DNA of 64,000 bases from FEN-1297 sp963710735 (GCA_963710735.1 CAVQBN010000001.1:124001-188000), one strand, 5' to 3'. Counted from the first letter of the stretch, positions 27,598 through 36,718 are shown. Notes: generated from the letters alone by a model not told the origin. Made by a program: numbers and translations.

Positions 27598-29892
27598 ATG
27601 CCGAGAAAAATCGTAAAGTCAAAATTATTTTTTGATGATAAATTTATTGATACTATTGGCGAAGTTTCTACGGATAAATATAAAGCCTGGGAGCCAAATG
27701 ATAAATTAAAGGTAATTGGAAAACCAATCTCAAGAGTGGACGGTTATGATAAGGTGAGCGGTTCAGCGGTTTATACTTTTGATATAAATCTTTCCCGGAT
27801 GGTTCATGCAAAAATTTTGGGATCTGCATATCCGAATGCTAAAATAAAAAAAATAAACACTAAAAAAGCTGAGAACCTGCCAGGTGTTTTAATTATAATA
27901 ACTTCGGAAGATGAACCGAAAATTAAATGGTATAATAATACAACATTCCTATTTGATTCTCATGTGAGATGTGTAGGTGATGAAGTTGCTTGTGTAGTTG
28001 CTGAAACAGAAATAATTGCAGAAGACGCAATTAGATTAATTGAAGTTGAATATGAAGAATTACCTTTTGTTGTGGATGCAAAGGAAGCAATGAAACCTGA
28101 TTCACCCAAAGTGCATAATTGGGGAAATATCCTTAACGGAAAACCAAGTACATATTCGAGAGGTGATATTGAAGAGGGATTTAAAGTTGCCGATGTAACC
28201 GTAGAAGATACTTTTTCAACTCAAGTAGCGATCCATAATCCGACTGAAGTTCATTGCAGTGTAGTTAATTGGGACGGGGATAAATTAACAGTTTGGGATT
28301 CAACTCAAGCAATATTTGCAGTTCGTGATCAAATTGCAAGTAGTTTAAATATTCCTGAAAGTGATGTCCGTGTTATTAAGAAATATATGGGAGGCGGATT
28401 TGGCAGTAAACTTGAAGCAGGCAAATATTCTGTTATAGCTGCATTAGCTGCAAAAAAAATTGGAAGGCCTGTTAAAATTAGTCTTGACAGAAAACAAATG
28501 AATTTAATTGCAGGAAATAGACCGGATTCATTTCAGAAATTAAAAGCCGGAGCAAAGAATGACGGGACATTGACTGCACTCAAACACTATTCGTACGGTG
28601 CAGTGGGCGCATATCCGTCAGGTGCCGGATGCAGCTGGCCTTTGCGTGCTTTATATAAATGCCCGAATGTAAGTACTGAAGAATATAATGTATTAATAAA
28701 TGCAGGCCGTGCCCGTGCTTTCAGAGCTCCCGGACATGTCCAAGGTACTTTCGCATTTGAATCCTTAATTGATGAACTTGCTGAAAAAGTGGGTGTCGAT
28801 CCTTTAGATTTTAGACTGAAAAATTATAGTGAAGTTGATCCAGTCTCAAACGAACCATATACAAGTAAATTATTAAAAGAGGCATATAAAAAAGGTGCTG
28901 AAGCAATCGGTTGGTATAAAAAAAGAAAACCAGCCGGTACTGATAAAGGTACGATTAAAAGAGGTATGGGGATGGCTACACAAATATGGTGGGGAGGCGG
29001 TGGACCGCCGGCGTATGCAACTTTAAAATTAAATAGAGACGGCAGTGTCCAGGTAATTGCAGGGACGCAGGACATTGGTACCGGTACTTATACTTTTATC
29101 GCAATGGTAGCAGCAGAAGTTTTAGAACTTCCACTAGATAAAATCCAGGTATCTTTAGGAGACACAGCAGTTGACCCGTATTGTCCTTCAAGCGGAGGAA
29201 GTATGACCGCTCCATCTGTTTCACCGGCTGTAAGAGACGCAGCAGAACAAATGAGAAATAAATTGATAACAGGTGCTGCAGCAATATTGGAATTGCCAGA
29301 AGAACAACTTTCTTATCGTAAAGGCGTTATATATAATTTAAAAGAAGAAAATCAAAAACTATTAATCTCGGATGTAGTTAAAAAGATGCATGAGCGAGTT
29401 TTAATTACAACGGGTGCAAGAAATGAAAATCCAAAAGGATATCAAGCAAACACTTTCGGTGCTCAATTTGCTGAAGTTGAAGTAGACACAGACACCGGTA
29501 AAGTTAAAGTTTTAAAAATTATAGCCGCTCATGATATTGGACGGGTGCTAAATCGTAAAACTCTTGAAAATCAATTCCACGGTGGGATTATACAAGGACT
29601 TGGATATGCCTTAATGGAAGAAAGAATAATAGATAAAAATACTGGGAAAGTCCTTAATACGAATATGCATGATTATAAAATGACAACAATAAAAGATACA
29701 CCTGATATAGAAGTAATAATTGTTAGTGAAGGAGATGATTTATTGAATTATACGGGAGTGAAGGGAATAGGAGAGCCGGCAATAATTCCAACTGCCGGAG
29801 CAATTGCAAATGCAGTCTATAATGCTATTGGTGTAAGAATTAAAAGCCTTCCTATTACTCCGGATAAAATACTAAATGCATTATATAGCTAA
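27598..29892 (+). CDS. PaoC-like molybdenum hydroxylase large subunit
   Basis: This 764-residue Moco-binding subunit has a MGGGFGSK loop near 264, RAFRAPGH near 372 and GIGEPA near 724 with the catalytic glutamate. RAFRAPGH matches aldehyde-oxidising relatives rather than xanthine dehydrogenases, so aromatic or aliphatic aldehydes are likelier substrates than purines. It has no signal of its own; in PaoABC-type enzymes the folded complex is exported through the Tat signal of the 2Fe-2S subunit, encoded just upstream here. It is followed 29 nt later by the FAD subunit gene. Confidence 0.85.
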   Translation: MPRKIVKSKLFFDDKFIDTIGEVSTDKYKAWEPNDKLKVIGKPISRVDGYDKVSGSAVYTFDINLSRMVHAKILGSAYPNAKIKKINTKKAENLPGVLIIITSEDEPKIKWYNNTTFLFDSHVRCVGDEVACVVAETEIIAEDAIRLIEVEYEELPFVVDAKEAMKPDSPKVHNWGNILNGKPSTYSRGDIEEGFKVADVTVEDTFSTQVAIHNPTEVHCSVVNWDGDKLTVWDSTQAIFAVRDQIASSLNIPESDVRVIKKYMGGGFGSKLEAGKYSVIAALAAKKIGRPVKISLDRKQMNLIAGNRPDSFQKLKAGAKNDGTLTALKHYSYGAVGAYPSGAGCSWPLRALYKCPNVSTEEYNVLINAGRARAFRAPGHVQGTFAFESLIDELAEKVGVDPLDFRLKNYSEVDPVSNEPYTSKLLKEAYKKGAEAIGWYKKRKPAGTDKGTIKRGMGMATQIWWGGGGPPAYATLKLNRDGSVQVIAGTQDIGTGTYTFIAMVAAEVLELPLDKIQVSLGDTAVDPYCPSSGGSMTAPSVSPAVRDAAEQMRNKLITGAAAILELPEEQLSYRKGVIYNLKEENQKLLISDVVKKMHERVLITTGARNENPKGYQANTFGAQFAEVEVDTDTGKVKVLKIIAAHDIGRVLNRKTLENQFHGGIIQGLGYALMEERIIDKNTGKVLNTNMHDYKMTTIKDTPDIEVIIVSEGDDLLNYTGVKGIGEPAIIPTAGAIANAVYNAIGVRIKSLPITPDKILNALYS

Positions 29893-29921
29893 TTGTAAAA
29901 AAGAAATTTCAAGGTGAACTG

Positions 29922-30899
29922 ATGAATAATTTTAAATATATGCAGCCGAAAAGTTTAAGTGAAGCAAGTGAGCTATTAAAGAAAAAAAATAAAACTTCAA
30001 TGTTGTTTGCCGGAGGGACTGATTTATTAGGCATGATGAAAGATTATTTGGAATCTCCTGAAAATGTAATCAATTTAAAATCAATTCCTGACTTAAATAA
30101 TATTGAATATACTGAAGGTAGAAGCTTAAAAATAGGTTCGCTTGTTACACTTGTTGAGATTGCTGAAAATCCTATTATAAATGAAAAATTTACAATTTTA
30201 GCTGAAGCAGCAAAGGAGATTGCTTCTCCCCAATTTAGAAATGTAGCTACTCTTGGCGGAAACTTATGTCAACGGCCGAGGTGTTTTTATTTTCGAGGTG
30301 ATTTTCATTGTTTGAGAAAAGGCGGGGATATTTGTTATGCAGTTGACGGCCAGAATAAATATCATTGTATAGTTGGCGGAGGTCCATGCTACATTGTTCA
30401 CCCATCTGATACTGCGGTAGCACTTTTAGCTTTGAATGCTAAGGTTTCAGTTTTCTCAAATGGAAAATCAAGAATAATTCCTATCAAAGACTTTTTTATT
30501 CTTCCAGAGAAAAATTACACAAAAGAAAATATATTAGAACCGGGAGAGATTGTTGAGAAAATTATTATCGATGATTTACCGAAAGGGACAAAAAGTAAAT
30601 ACATCAAATTTATGGAAAGAGAAACATGGGATTTTGCTCTCATCAGTGTTGGTGCGGTTATAACAACTAATAATAATGCAATAATCAAAGGACGTGTTGC
30701 CTTTGGCGGTGTTGCGCCGATACCCTGGGAAATAGAAAACCTTAATAAAAATTTATCCGGATTAAACATTTCTGAATCCGATTTTTCGAACATATCTAAA
30801 AATACATTCAAAGATGCATTCACATTGGAACATAATGCATATAAAATACCGCTTGCCAGAAATTTATTGAAAAAAATATTAACAAAACTCTCAGCTTAG
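29922..30899 (+). CDS. PaoB-like FAD subunit with an extra 4Fe-4S site
   Basis: This 325-residue flavin subunit has FAGGTDLLG near 30 and ATLGGNLCQR near 110. It also has a cysteine-rich insertion: Cys116, Cys121, Cys130, Cys138, Cys149 and Cys156, in the spacing of the additional 4Fe-4S cluster known from PaoB and 4-hydroxybenzoyl-CoA reductase beta subunits. Together with the Tat signal on the small subunit this marks the third hydroxylase of the window as a PaoABC-type periplasmic enzyme. It is the last gene of its operon; repeat copy B begins 27 nt after the stop. Confidence 0.86.
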   Translation: MNNFKYMQPKSLSEASELLKKKNKTSMLFAGGTDLLGMMKDYLESPENVINLKSIPDLNNIEYTEGRSLKIGSLVTLVEIAENPIINEKFTILAEAAKEIASPQFRNVATLGGNLCQRPRCFYFRGDFHCLRKGGDICYAVDGQNKYHCIVGGGPCYIVHPSDTAVALLALNAKVSVFSNGKSRIIPIKDFFILPEKNYTKENILEPGEIVEKIIIDDLPKGTKSKYIKFMERETWDFALISVGAVITTNNNAIIKGRVAFGGVAPIPWEIENLNKNLSGLNISESDFSNISKNTFKDAFTLEHNAYKIPLARNLLKKILTKLSA

Positions 30900-30926
30900 C
30901 AATAAAATTTATCCGCAATAAAATCG

Positions 30927-31028
30927 TTTTAAAAATAAAAAAGCCCAATGATCGGGCGACCATCGGGACTTAGCTCTTTTTACTCAAAAGGCAGGGGAGA
31001 ACCTTTTGAAAGAACCGATGTGAAAATA
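30927..31028. repeat. structured repeat, copy B (candidate minus-strand small RNA with terminator)
   Basis: Second copy of the element at 326-425, same orientation. Bases 30984-31013 are identical to 382-411. On the minus strand the CAAAAGG/CCUUUUG hairpin is kept. The terminator hairpin pairs AAG, CCC and AUG on one side with CAU, GGG and CUU on the other around a GUCG-rich loop, followed by TTTTTTATTTTT. Outside the identical core, CATCGG (30962-30967) can pair with CCGATG (31015-31020) only in this copy. The two copies enclose the whole molybdenum-hydroxylase island. Confidence 0.7.
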
Positions 31029-31096
31029 AACCTTCGTGAAAAAACATGCAAGAAGAAAAATCAAATCAAAATATTTTGTGATACAAACAACAGAAA

Positions 31097-31216
31097 TTAA
31101 TGAAAGATTTTAAATTTTAATTTTGAGTGTTTAGTTGCATCGCTTCTTTTATCTAAAATCCAAAAGCTGATAAAAACAAATACAAGATATAGGCCTATCA
31201 ACAAAGTGTGAATCAT
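31097..31216 (-). CDS. small single-pass membrane protein (39 aa)
   Basis: A 39-codon frame begins at an ATG preceded by a strong GGGAGGA site 6 nt upstream. The peptide has one hydrophobic helix (about residues 4-21, with LLIGLYLVFVFISFWIL) and a basic tail rich in Lys and Arg, so it should sit in the inner membrane with the tail in the cytoplasm. I do not recognise the family. It is isolated between the purine island and the DUF493 gene. The ribosome site is what makes this credible. Confidence 0.5.
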   Translation of the reverse strand: MIHTLLIGLYLVFVFISFWILDKRSDATKHSKLKFKIFH

Positions 31217-31453
31217 ATTATAATCCTCCCGATTGTAAATAGAAATATAGAATAGACCTTCGTGTGAATAAACCAAATGTTAAGTCTAATTAATATGTCT
31301 GAAACTAAATAATTAGATAAACAAAAGAAGTGATAGTCGCTTATCTCATGTTGCATTGTGTCTTTACTCATATCAATTACCTATAGACCTTTTGATTAAT
31401 TTGAAAACATTATTATTTTAACAAAAAGCATAAATAACACTACTCTTATTAAA

Positions 31454-31720
31454 ATGATTTTAGAATCTGATAACCAGCGGCCTGAAATTAAGTATCCTTG
31501 TGAGTGGGGATATAAAGTAATTGGTACGGATGTGAATAAAATTCTTCATGCTATTGAAGAAGCTTCGATGGGTTTAACTCCGGATATAACACCATCCAAC
31601 ATCAGTAAAAACGGGAAATATTTTAGTATAAATTTTACTGTTGAAGTTCCAAATGAAGTTGTAAGAAATCTTGTTTACGAAAAATTAAAAAATAATCCCG
31701 AAATTAAAATTGTAATTTAA
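31454..31720 (+). CDS. DUF493 (YbeD-like) family protein
   Basis: This 88-residue protein has the DUF493/UPF0250 fold: an early FPxxYxxKxxG-like segment (PCEWGYKVIG, about 15-24), a central S-x-x-G-x-Y/F-x-S-I motif (SKNGKYFSI, about 50-58) and a C-terminal LYEKL-like helix. The E. coli relative YbeD is a small ACT-like protein of unsettled function. No ribosome site stands out. It appears to be a single gene, followed by a decayed flavoprotein fragment. Confidence 0.75.
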   Translation: MILESDNQRPEIKYPCEWGYKVIGTDVNKILHAIEEASMGLTPDITPSNISKNGKYFSINFTVEVPNEVVRNLVYEKLKNNPEIKIVI

Positions 31721-31769
31721 TATATACGGGTAAAGCCTGGAACAGTTTACAAAAATATTTATCGTTTGA

Positions 31770-31928
31770 TATATAACTTACAATGATTCATCTAAATCGT
31801 ATAATGTAATTGTAATCGGGAACGGATCTTCAGCTTCTTCTTCTGCATATTTTTTAGATAAACAAAAAGAATATGTAATTGTGCTTAATAAAGCGTCTTT
31901 GCCGCGTTACAAAACGTACGAGATTTGA
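31770..31928 (+). pseudogene. fragment of a geranylgeranyl-reductase-like flavoprotein
   Basis: An open frame without a start codon encodes YNVIVIGNGSSASSSAYFL, an eroded version of the FAD-binding GxGxxG N-terminus, followed by VIVLNKASLPRYKT, which matches the DKASFPRxKxCG segment of geranylgeranyl-reductase-family oxidoreductases. It then hits TGA. The first glycine pattern is altered and the rest of the gene (about 350 residues) is missing. A further short stretch in a neighbouring frame after 31928 may be more of it. This looks like an old gene remnant. Confidence 0.5.
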
Positions 31929-32011
31929 TTTTGACATAACTCCAATATATTATCAACCTCTAAAACTTAAAATCTTTTGAAATTACGTTTGTTAAATTTA
32001 TTTTCCCGTCC

Positions 32012-32653
32012 GTGATTAAAAATTATAAACATATTATCTGGGATTGGAACGGAACTCTTTTTGATGATACTGAATTATCTTTAGATATAATAAATAGTAT
32101 TCTGTTAAAGAGAGATCTTCAAACCATTACTTTAGAAAAATATAGATCCATTTTTACTTTTCCGGTTAAAGATTATTATGAGAAAACTGGATTGGACTTT
32201 AAGAAATATCCTTTTGAGGAATTAGGAACTGAATGGATTATGGAATACGAAAAACGGCGTTCGGAAGCTAAACTGCACAAAGATGCTAAAGAAATATTGG
32301 AATATATTTCCTTAAATTCCAAACAGCAGTCTATTCTTTCGGCCTATTCATACAGCACACTAGTGGAAATTATTAAACATTTTGAAATTGAACATTACTT
32401 TACTCATTTAGTCGGATTAGACCATGTTTATGCATCAAGCAAAATAGAAATCGGCAAGAAGTTGATGAATGAGTTAAATAATGAAAGAAGTGAAATTATT
32501 TTAATCGGCGATACTGTTCACGATTATGAGGTCGCAGCGGAAATGGGAATTGATTGCATACTTATTGCAAATGGACACCAAAGCAAAGAAAAATTAAAAA
32601 CTTGCGGCGTGCAAGTCTTAAATACATTATCTGATGTATATAAAATTTTTTGA
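32012..32653 (+). CDS. HAD-superfamily hydrolase, phosphoglycolate-phosphatase-like
   Basis: This 213-residue HAD enzyme has motif I WDWNGTLFDD with the nucleophilic aspartates (about 10-19), an alpha-helical cap, motif II LSAYS (near 110), a conserved lysine in SSKIEIGKK, and motif IV IGDTVHDYEVA with Asp pair (about 169-179). It resembles phosphoglycolate phosphatases. WDWNGT in place of FDxDGT is a known variant within the family. The start is GTG with no obvious Shine-Dalgarno. The substrate is not predictable from context. Confidence 0.8.
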   Translation: MIKNYKHIIWDWNGTLFDDTELSLDIINSILLKRDLQTITLEKYRSIFTFPVKDYYEKTGLDFKKYPFEELGTEWIMEYEKRRSEAKLHKDAKEILEYISLNSKQQSILSAYSYSTLVEIIKHFEIEHYFTHLVGLDHVYASSKIEIGKKLMNELNNERSEIILIGDTVHDYEVAAEMGIDCILIANGHQSKEKLKTCGVQVLNTLSDVYKIF

Positions 32654-32940
32654 TTGGGATCGAATAAAATTTAGTCTGCCAAAAGTAATAAGCTCAATAA
32701 AAGTTTATTAATTTTTTAAGATTGATAACCGCAATTATTAATTTACTCAATAAATATTTTTATTGCATTTAAGATTTATTCTCTTTAGCTTTTTTAAGCT
32801 TTATTAAAAGACTATTTTCTTTCTAGACAGCGGAATACTTTTTCCTTATATCCTTTAACAACATTAATCTTAACAATGGATCCAAGCTCATTGGGTTATA
32901 TAAATAATTAATCATTTATTTAATAATTATAGGTGGGTGC

Positions 32941-33534
32941 ATGAAAAAAAATATTTTATTTTTCATCCTTTGTAGCCTTTCCGTAGTTGTTGTTTTATTT
33001 CAATTCAATTGTGAACCGCAAGAAAAAACTATGACGAAGGAAGAGTTAATTGCAAAAGGGAAATACCTTGTCAATCTGGGGGGATGCAATGACTGCCATT
33101 CTCCTAAAGTAATGACAAATATGGGGCCTGTACCAGATACTACCCGTCTTTTATCCGGTCATCCGGCAAACGAACCAACTCCGGAATTAGATTTAAAAGC
33201 AGCTGGCCTCAAAAATTGGGTTTTATCCAGTATGGATTTAACTGAATGGCTAGGACCTTGGGGTATTTCATTTACAAGAAATCTTACACCTGACTCTACA
33301 ACTGGTATTGGAGCATGGTCATTTCAGGACTTTGTTAATACACTTAGAAATGGAAAGCATTTGGGTACTGGAAGAAATCTTTTACCTCCAATGCCATGGG
33401 AGCCGCTCGGTCACGTAAATGATGCGGATTTAAAAGCTATCTTTACTTATTTACAAAGTTTACCGGCAATTCATAATGAAGTCCCAAATCCTGTACCGCC
33501 TCCTATGGTAGCTGATTATTTTAAAAAGAAGTGA
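32941..33534 (+). CDS. secreted monohaem cytochrome c
   Basis: This 197-residue protein begins with a signal peptide (charged start, hydrophobic run to about 23) followed by a cysteine (Cys24) that may be lipidated, although the box QFNC is imperfect. One haem site CNDCH lies at 49-53. A methionine in LLPPMPW (about 147-153) is a possible axial ligand, and the final helix DLKAIFTYLQSL is typical of cytochrome c folds. It probably carries electrons in the periplasm. It is a single gene closed by a clear terminator 8 nt after its stop. Confidence 0.85.
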   Translation: MKKNILFFILCSLSVVVVLFQFNCEPQEKTMTKEELIAKGKYLVNLGGCNDCHSPKVMTNMGPVPDTTRLLSGHPANEPTPELDLKAAGLKNWVLSSMDLTEWLGPWGISFTRNLTPDSTTGIGAWSFQDFVNTLRNGKHLGTGRNLLPPMPWEPLGHVNDADLKAIFTYLQSLPAIHNEVPNPVPPPMVADYFKKK

Positions 33535-33542
33535 TTTAAAAC

Positions 33543-33565
33543 GGGAGCTTCGGCTCCCTTTTTTT
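33543..33565 (+). terminator. intrinsic terminator of the cytochrome c gene
   Basis: GGGAGC and GCTCCC enclose a stable TTCG tetraloop and are followed by seven T residues. It starts a few bases after the cytochrome stop codon. Confidence 0.92.
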
Positions 33566-33754
33566 ATGATAAAATAATTTATATTTATACTCGGTGAAGA
33601 AGAATTCCATAATTACCAGTTGAATGATAATAATAAAATAATTAGCTTGTAAACGGAAATTTTTTGCTTCAAGTTTTAAAAACAATAAAAATAATTTTTC
33701 AAAACATAAATTATTTAAAACCTTAGGGTATAAAATAAAGTGGGAGCGGGGATA

Positions 33755-35959
33755 GTGTCAAATAATTCAAATTATATTCAAAATACGATAACTGCAGATT
33801 CCGAGATTAAGCAGAAAAAATCTAACAATTTTTTAGCAGTTGTTATAGGGGTAAGTATTATTCTAGGGCTCTATTTAATTAGCATTCAAAATTTCCTTCT
33901 TTTCCACAGCATAGCAGAAAGTTTTAGTATTGTAATCGCTTGCGGAATCTTTATGGTTGTCTGGAATTCCAGGCGATTCATTGAAAATAATTTCTTCTTA
34001 ATAATTGGTATCGCATATCTTTTTATCAGTTCTATAGACCTTATTCATATGTTGTCTTATAAAGGAATCGATATTTTCCCCGGACATACAACAAATCTTC
34101 CCACGCAACTTTGGATAGCAGGTAGATATTTACAGGCATTTACATTATTTGCTGCCCCATTTTTTATAAATAAAAAAATAAGAGTATCCTATATATATTA
34201 TCCATTCCTAGTTCTAACGGCTGTAATTTTTTTATCAATTTTTTATTGGAAAATATTTCCAATATGCTTTATAGAAAATGTTGGACTTACAACATTCAAG
34301 AAAGTTAGTGAATATATAATCTCGTTAACCTTGATCGGTTCATTAATTACACTATTAAAAAAGAAGCGTGAATTTGATAAATATATTTTAAAATTTGTTA
34401 TCGCTTCTATAATAGTTCTTATTATATCTGAATTGTCATTCACATTATATACATCATCTTATGGTTTTTATAATATGTTAGGACACGAACTTCGAATAAT
34501 TTCATGTTATCTGATATACAGAGCAATTTTTGTAGCAGGATTTCAAAATCCATTTAATCTGTTATTTAGAAAATTAAAGATGAAAGAGGAGATGCTGCAA
34601 TTTACTAGGTTTTCTATCGACCACGCTGATGATCTGATAATATGGATAGATTCAAATGGTACAATTACAGATGTAAACGATACAACCTGTAGAAAATTAA
34701 ATTTTAAAAAAGAAGAAATTATTGATACGCCGTTTATGCGAGTATGTCCAAATATAAATATAGAAGAAGTAAAGAAATCAATTGGCAGCGGTGTCAATCA
34801 TGAGCCTGTTACTCTTGAAAGTGAATTTATTGTTGAAGGCAAACAAAATATTTCACTTGAGGTGGAAATAAATTATTTGGAATATGGGAACAAATATTAT
34901 TACTGTGCATTTGCGAGAGATATCACTGAAAGGAAAAAAGTTGAAGCCGCCTTACACGAAAGTGAAGCAAGATTTCGCAATTTGGCAGATTTTGCACCAG
35001 TCATGATATGGATGGCTGATACTAAAAAGCTATGTAACTATTGTAACAAAACACTGATCGAATATGCTGGCAAAACGCAGGAACAACTTATGGGCAATGG
35101 CTGGGCAGAGTTAATCCATCCAGATGATCGTGAAAAGTGCTGGGAAGATTATAGTAAAGCATACGAACAGAAAACAGCATTAACTATGGAATATCGGTAT
35201 AAAAGATTTGATGGTGAATATAGATGGTTATTAGATACTGGTGTTCCGCGATTCACTCCTGACGGAAGTTTTTTAGGTTACATTGGCTCAAGTCTAGATA
35301 TTACTGAAAGAAGGCAAGCTGTTGAACTGATTGAATCTTCACTTCAAGAAAAGGTAATTTTACTAAAAGAAATTCATCATAGAGTAAAAAATAATCTTCA
35401 AGTTATATCAAGTTTATTTCGACTTCAATCATCATATATTAAAGATAAAGAAGCAAAGGAAATATTTAATGAGAGTCAGAACCGTGTAAAGTCTATGGCG
35501 CTTATTCATGAAAAGTTATATCTTTCTAAAAATCTAACTCATGTTAATTTTTCTGATTATGTTCATGAATTGGTAACCAATTTGTTAACCTCTTATAAAT
35601 TTAGTTCTAATACAATAAGCCTCGAAATTAGTATTGATGATATCGAATTAAATGTTGACCTTGCAGTAAATTTAGGCTTAATTTTAAATGAGCTTGTTTC
35701 GAATTCTTTAAAATATGCTTTCCCGGAAGGAAAAGGTAGGGAAGGGGACAATTGTATATTACAAGTTAAACTTTTTTCAGGTTGTGATTCTAAAATAGTT
35801 TTAATTGTTATGGATAATGGAATAGGATTTCCAAAAAACCTGGATTTCAGAAATACGGATTCTCTGGGAATGCAAATTGTAGTTTCTCTTGTAAGTCAAT
35901 GTAAGGCGGAAATTTTACTGGAAAAAGAAAAAGGTACAAAATTTACTATTACTTTTTAA
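33755..35959 (+). CDS. membrane sensor histidine kinase (MASE3-like, PAS-PAS, HisKA_2)
   Basis: About 734 residues. The N-terminal ~260 residues form about seven membrane helices with an IDLIHMLSYKG stretch, typical of MASE3 sensor domains. Two PAS domains follow (about 285-400 and 405-525, each ending in DITER). A HisKA_2 domain has EIHHRVKNNLQ with likely phospho-acceptor His542. The HATPase ends the chain (N box LNELVSNSLKYAF, G box DNGIGFP). GTG at 33755 is preferred over the GTG at 33740 because GGAGCGGGG sits just before it. No response regulator is adjacent, so it is an orphan kinase. Confidence 0.86.
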   Translation: MSNNSNYIQNTITADSEIKQKKSNNFLAVVIGVSIILGLYLISIQNFLLFHSIAESFSIVIACGIFMVVWNSRRFIENNFFLIIGIAYLFISSIDLIHMLSYKGIDIFPGHTTNLPTQLWIAGRYLQAFTLFAAPFFINKKIRVSYIYYPFLVLTAVIFLSIFYWKIFPICFIENVGLTTFKKVSEYIISLTLIGSLITLLKKKREFDKYILKFVIASIIVLIISELSFTLYTSSYGFYNMLGHELRIISCYLIYRAIFVAGFQNPFNLLFRKLKMKEEMLQFTRFSIDHADDLIIWIDSNGTITDVNDTTCRKLNFKKEEIIDTPFMRVCPNINIEEVKKSIGSGVNHEPVTLESEFIVEGKQNISLEVEINYLEYGNKYYYCAFARDITERKKVEAALHESEARFRNLADFAPVMIWMADTKKLCNYCNKTLIEYAGKTQEQLMGNGWAELIHPDDREKCWEDYSKAYEQKTALTMEYRYKRFDGEYRWLLDTGVPRFTPDGSFLGYIGSSLDITERRQAVELIESSLQEKVILLKEIHHRVKNNLQVISSLFRLQSSYIKDKEAKEIFNESQNRVKSMALIHEKLYLSKNLTHVNFSDYVHELVTNLLTSYKFSSNTISLEISIDDIELNVDLAVNLGLILNELVSNSLKYAFPEGKGREGDNCILQVKLFSGCDSKIVLIVMDNGIGFPKNLDFRNTDSLGMQIVVSLVSQCKAEILLEKEKGTKFTITF

Positions 35960-36148
35960 TTTAAATTATTATATTAGGCACCATGTTGCGGATTTATCAT
36001 AGATGATTATAAAATTAAATTGATACTAAAAGTTTTTAATTAACTAAATTAATTGAAATGTTCAAAAATATCTTTCATTGCATTTAACGAAAGCCTTTAT
36101 TTTATGAACATTTATCTAATAATACATCCACAATAAAAGGAGAACGAA

Positions 36149-36688
36149 ATGTACAAAAAAGCCGTTCCGTTGTTTGCAATTATGTTTGCAGTCTTTTTTC
36201 TTTTCAGTACAAAGGGTTATTCGCAGTACGAACTTAATAGAAGCTATCTCGGACCAACAATCGGTTTATCGTTTTTGGGTTCAACCCCTCAGTTCGGTTT
36301 GAACTATGAATATAGTATGCAGCTGCAAGATTTTGGATCTGTTGGATTTGGTGGTGTATTTAGATATTGGAGCTATAGTGAAGATTATTTTTATGGGAAG
36401 TGGAGTTATACTGATATTCTGATTGGTGCTCAAGGAAATTATCATTTTAAGGTTACTAATGATAAGTGGGATCCATGGGTTGGTTTAACTCTTGCTTATG
36501 ATGCCGGTTCTGTTAAATGGGATGGACCTTACGCTACATACGCTTCACCAAGTTATGGCGGCTTTTTCTTAGGAGCTCAGGGCGGAGTTAGATATTGGGT
36601 TTCACCTACACTTGCAATAGTAGCTAGAATCGGTTACGGCAGTTTGAGTTATGGTGCATTAGATGTTGGAGTTGATTTTAAATTATAA
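36149..36688 (+). CDS. small outer-membrane beta-barrel protein
   Basis: This 179-residue protein has a signal peptide ending near SKGYSQ (about residues 20-26). Alternating Gly/aromatic strands and a C-terminal YGSLSYGALDVGVDFKL end in the hydrophobic-residue pattern expected of an OmpW/OmpX-size barrel. Its function is unknown. The ribosome site is AAAGGAGAAC, seven bases of which (GGAGAAC) are complementary to the loop of the repeated RNA-like element. It is a single gene with its own terminator. Confidence 0.8.
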   Translation: MYKKAVPLFAIMFAVFFLFSTKGYSQYELNRSYLGPTIGLSFLGSTPQFGLNYEYSMQLQDFGSVGFGGVFRYWSYSEDYFYGKWSYTDILIGAQGNYHFKVTNDKWDPWVGLTLAYDAGSVKWDGPYATYASPSYGGFFLGAQGGVRYWVSPTLAIVARIGYGSLSYGALDVGVDFKL

Positions 36689-36718
36689 TTCTTTAAAAAA
36701 TAATTTATAGAATTCTTT

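Noticed and set aside
326..31028. Repeat copies as attachment sites of an integrating element
   Set aside because: No integrase, excisionase, transposase or tRNA gene is near either copy, and the copies are similar but not identical. The stem-loop and terminator design fits an RNA better.
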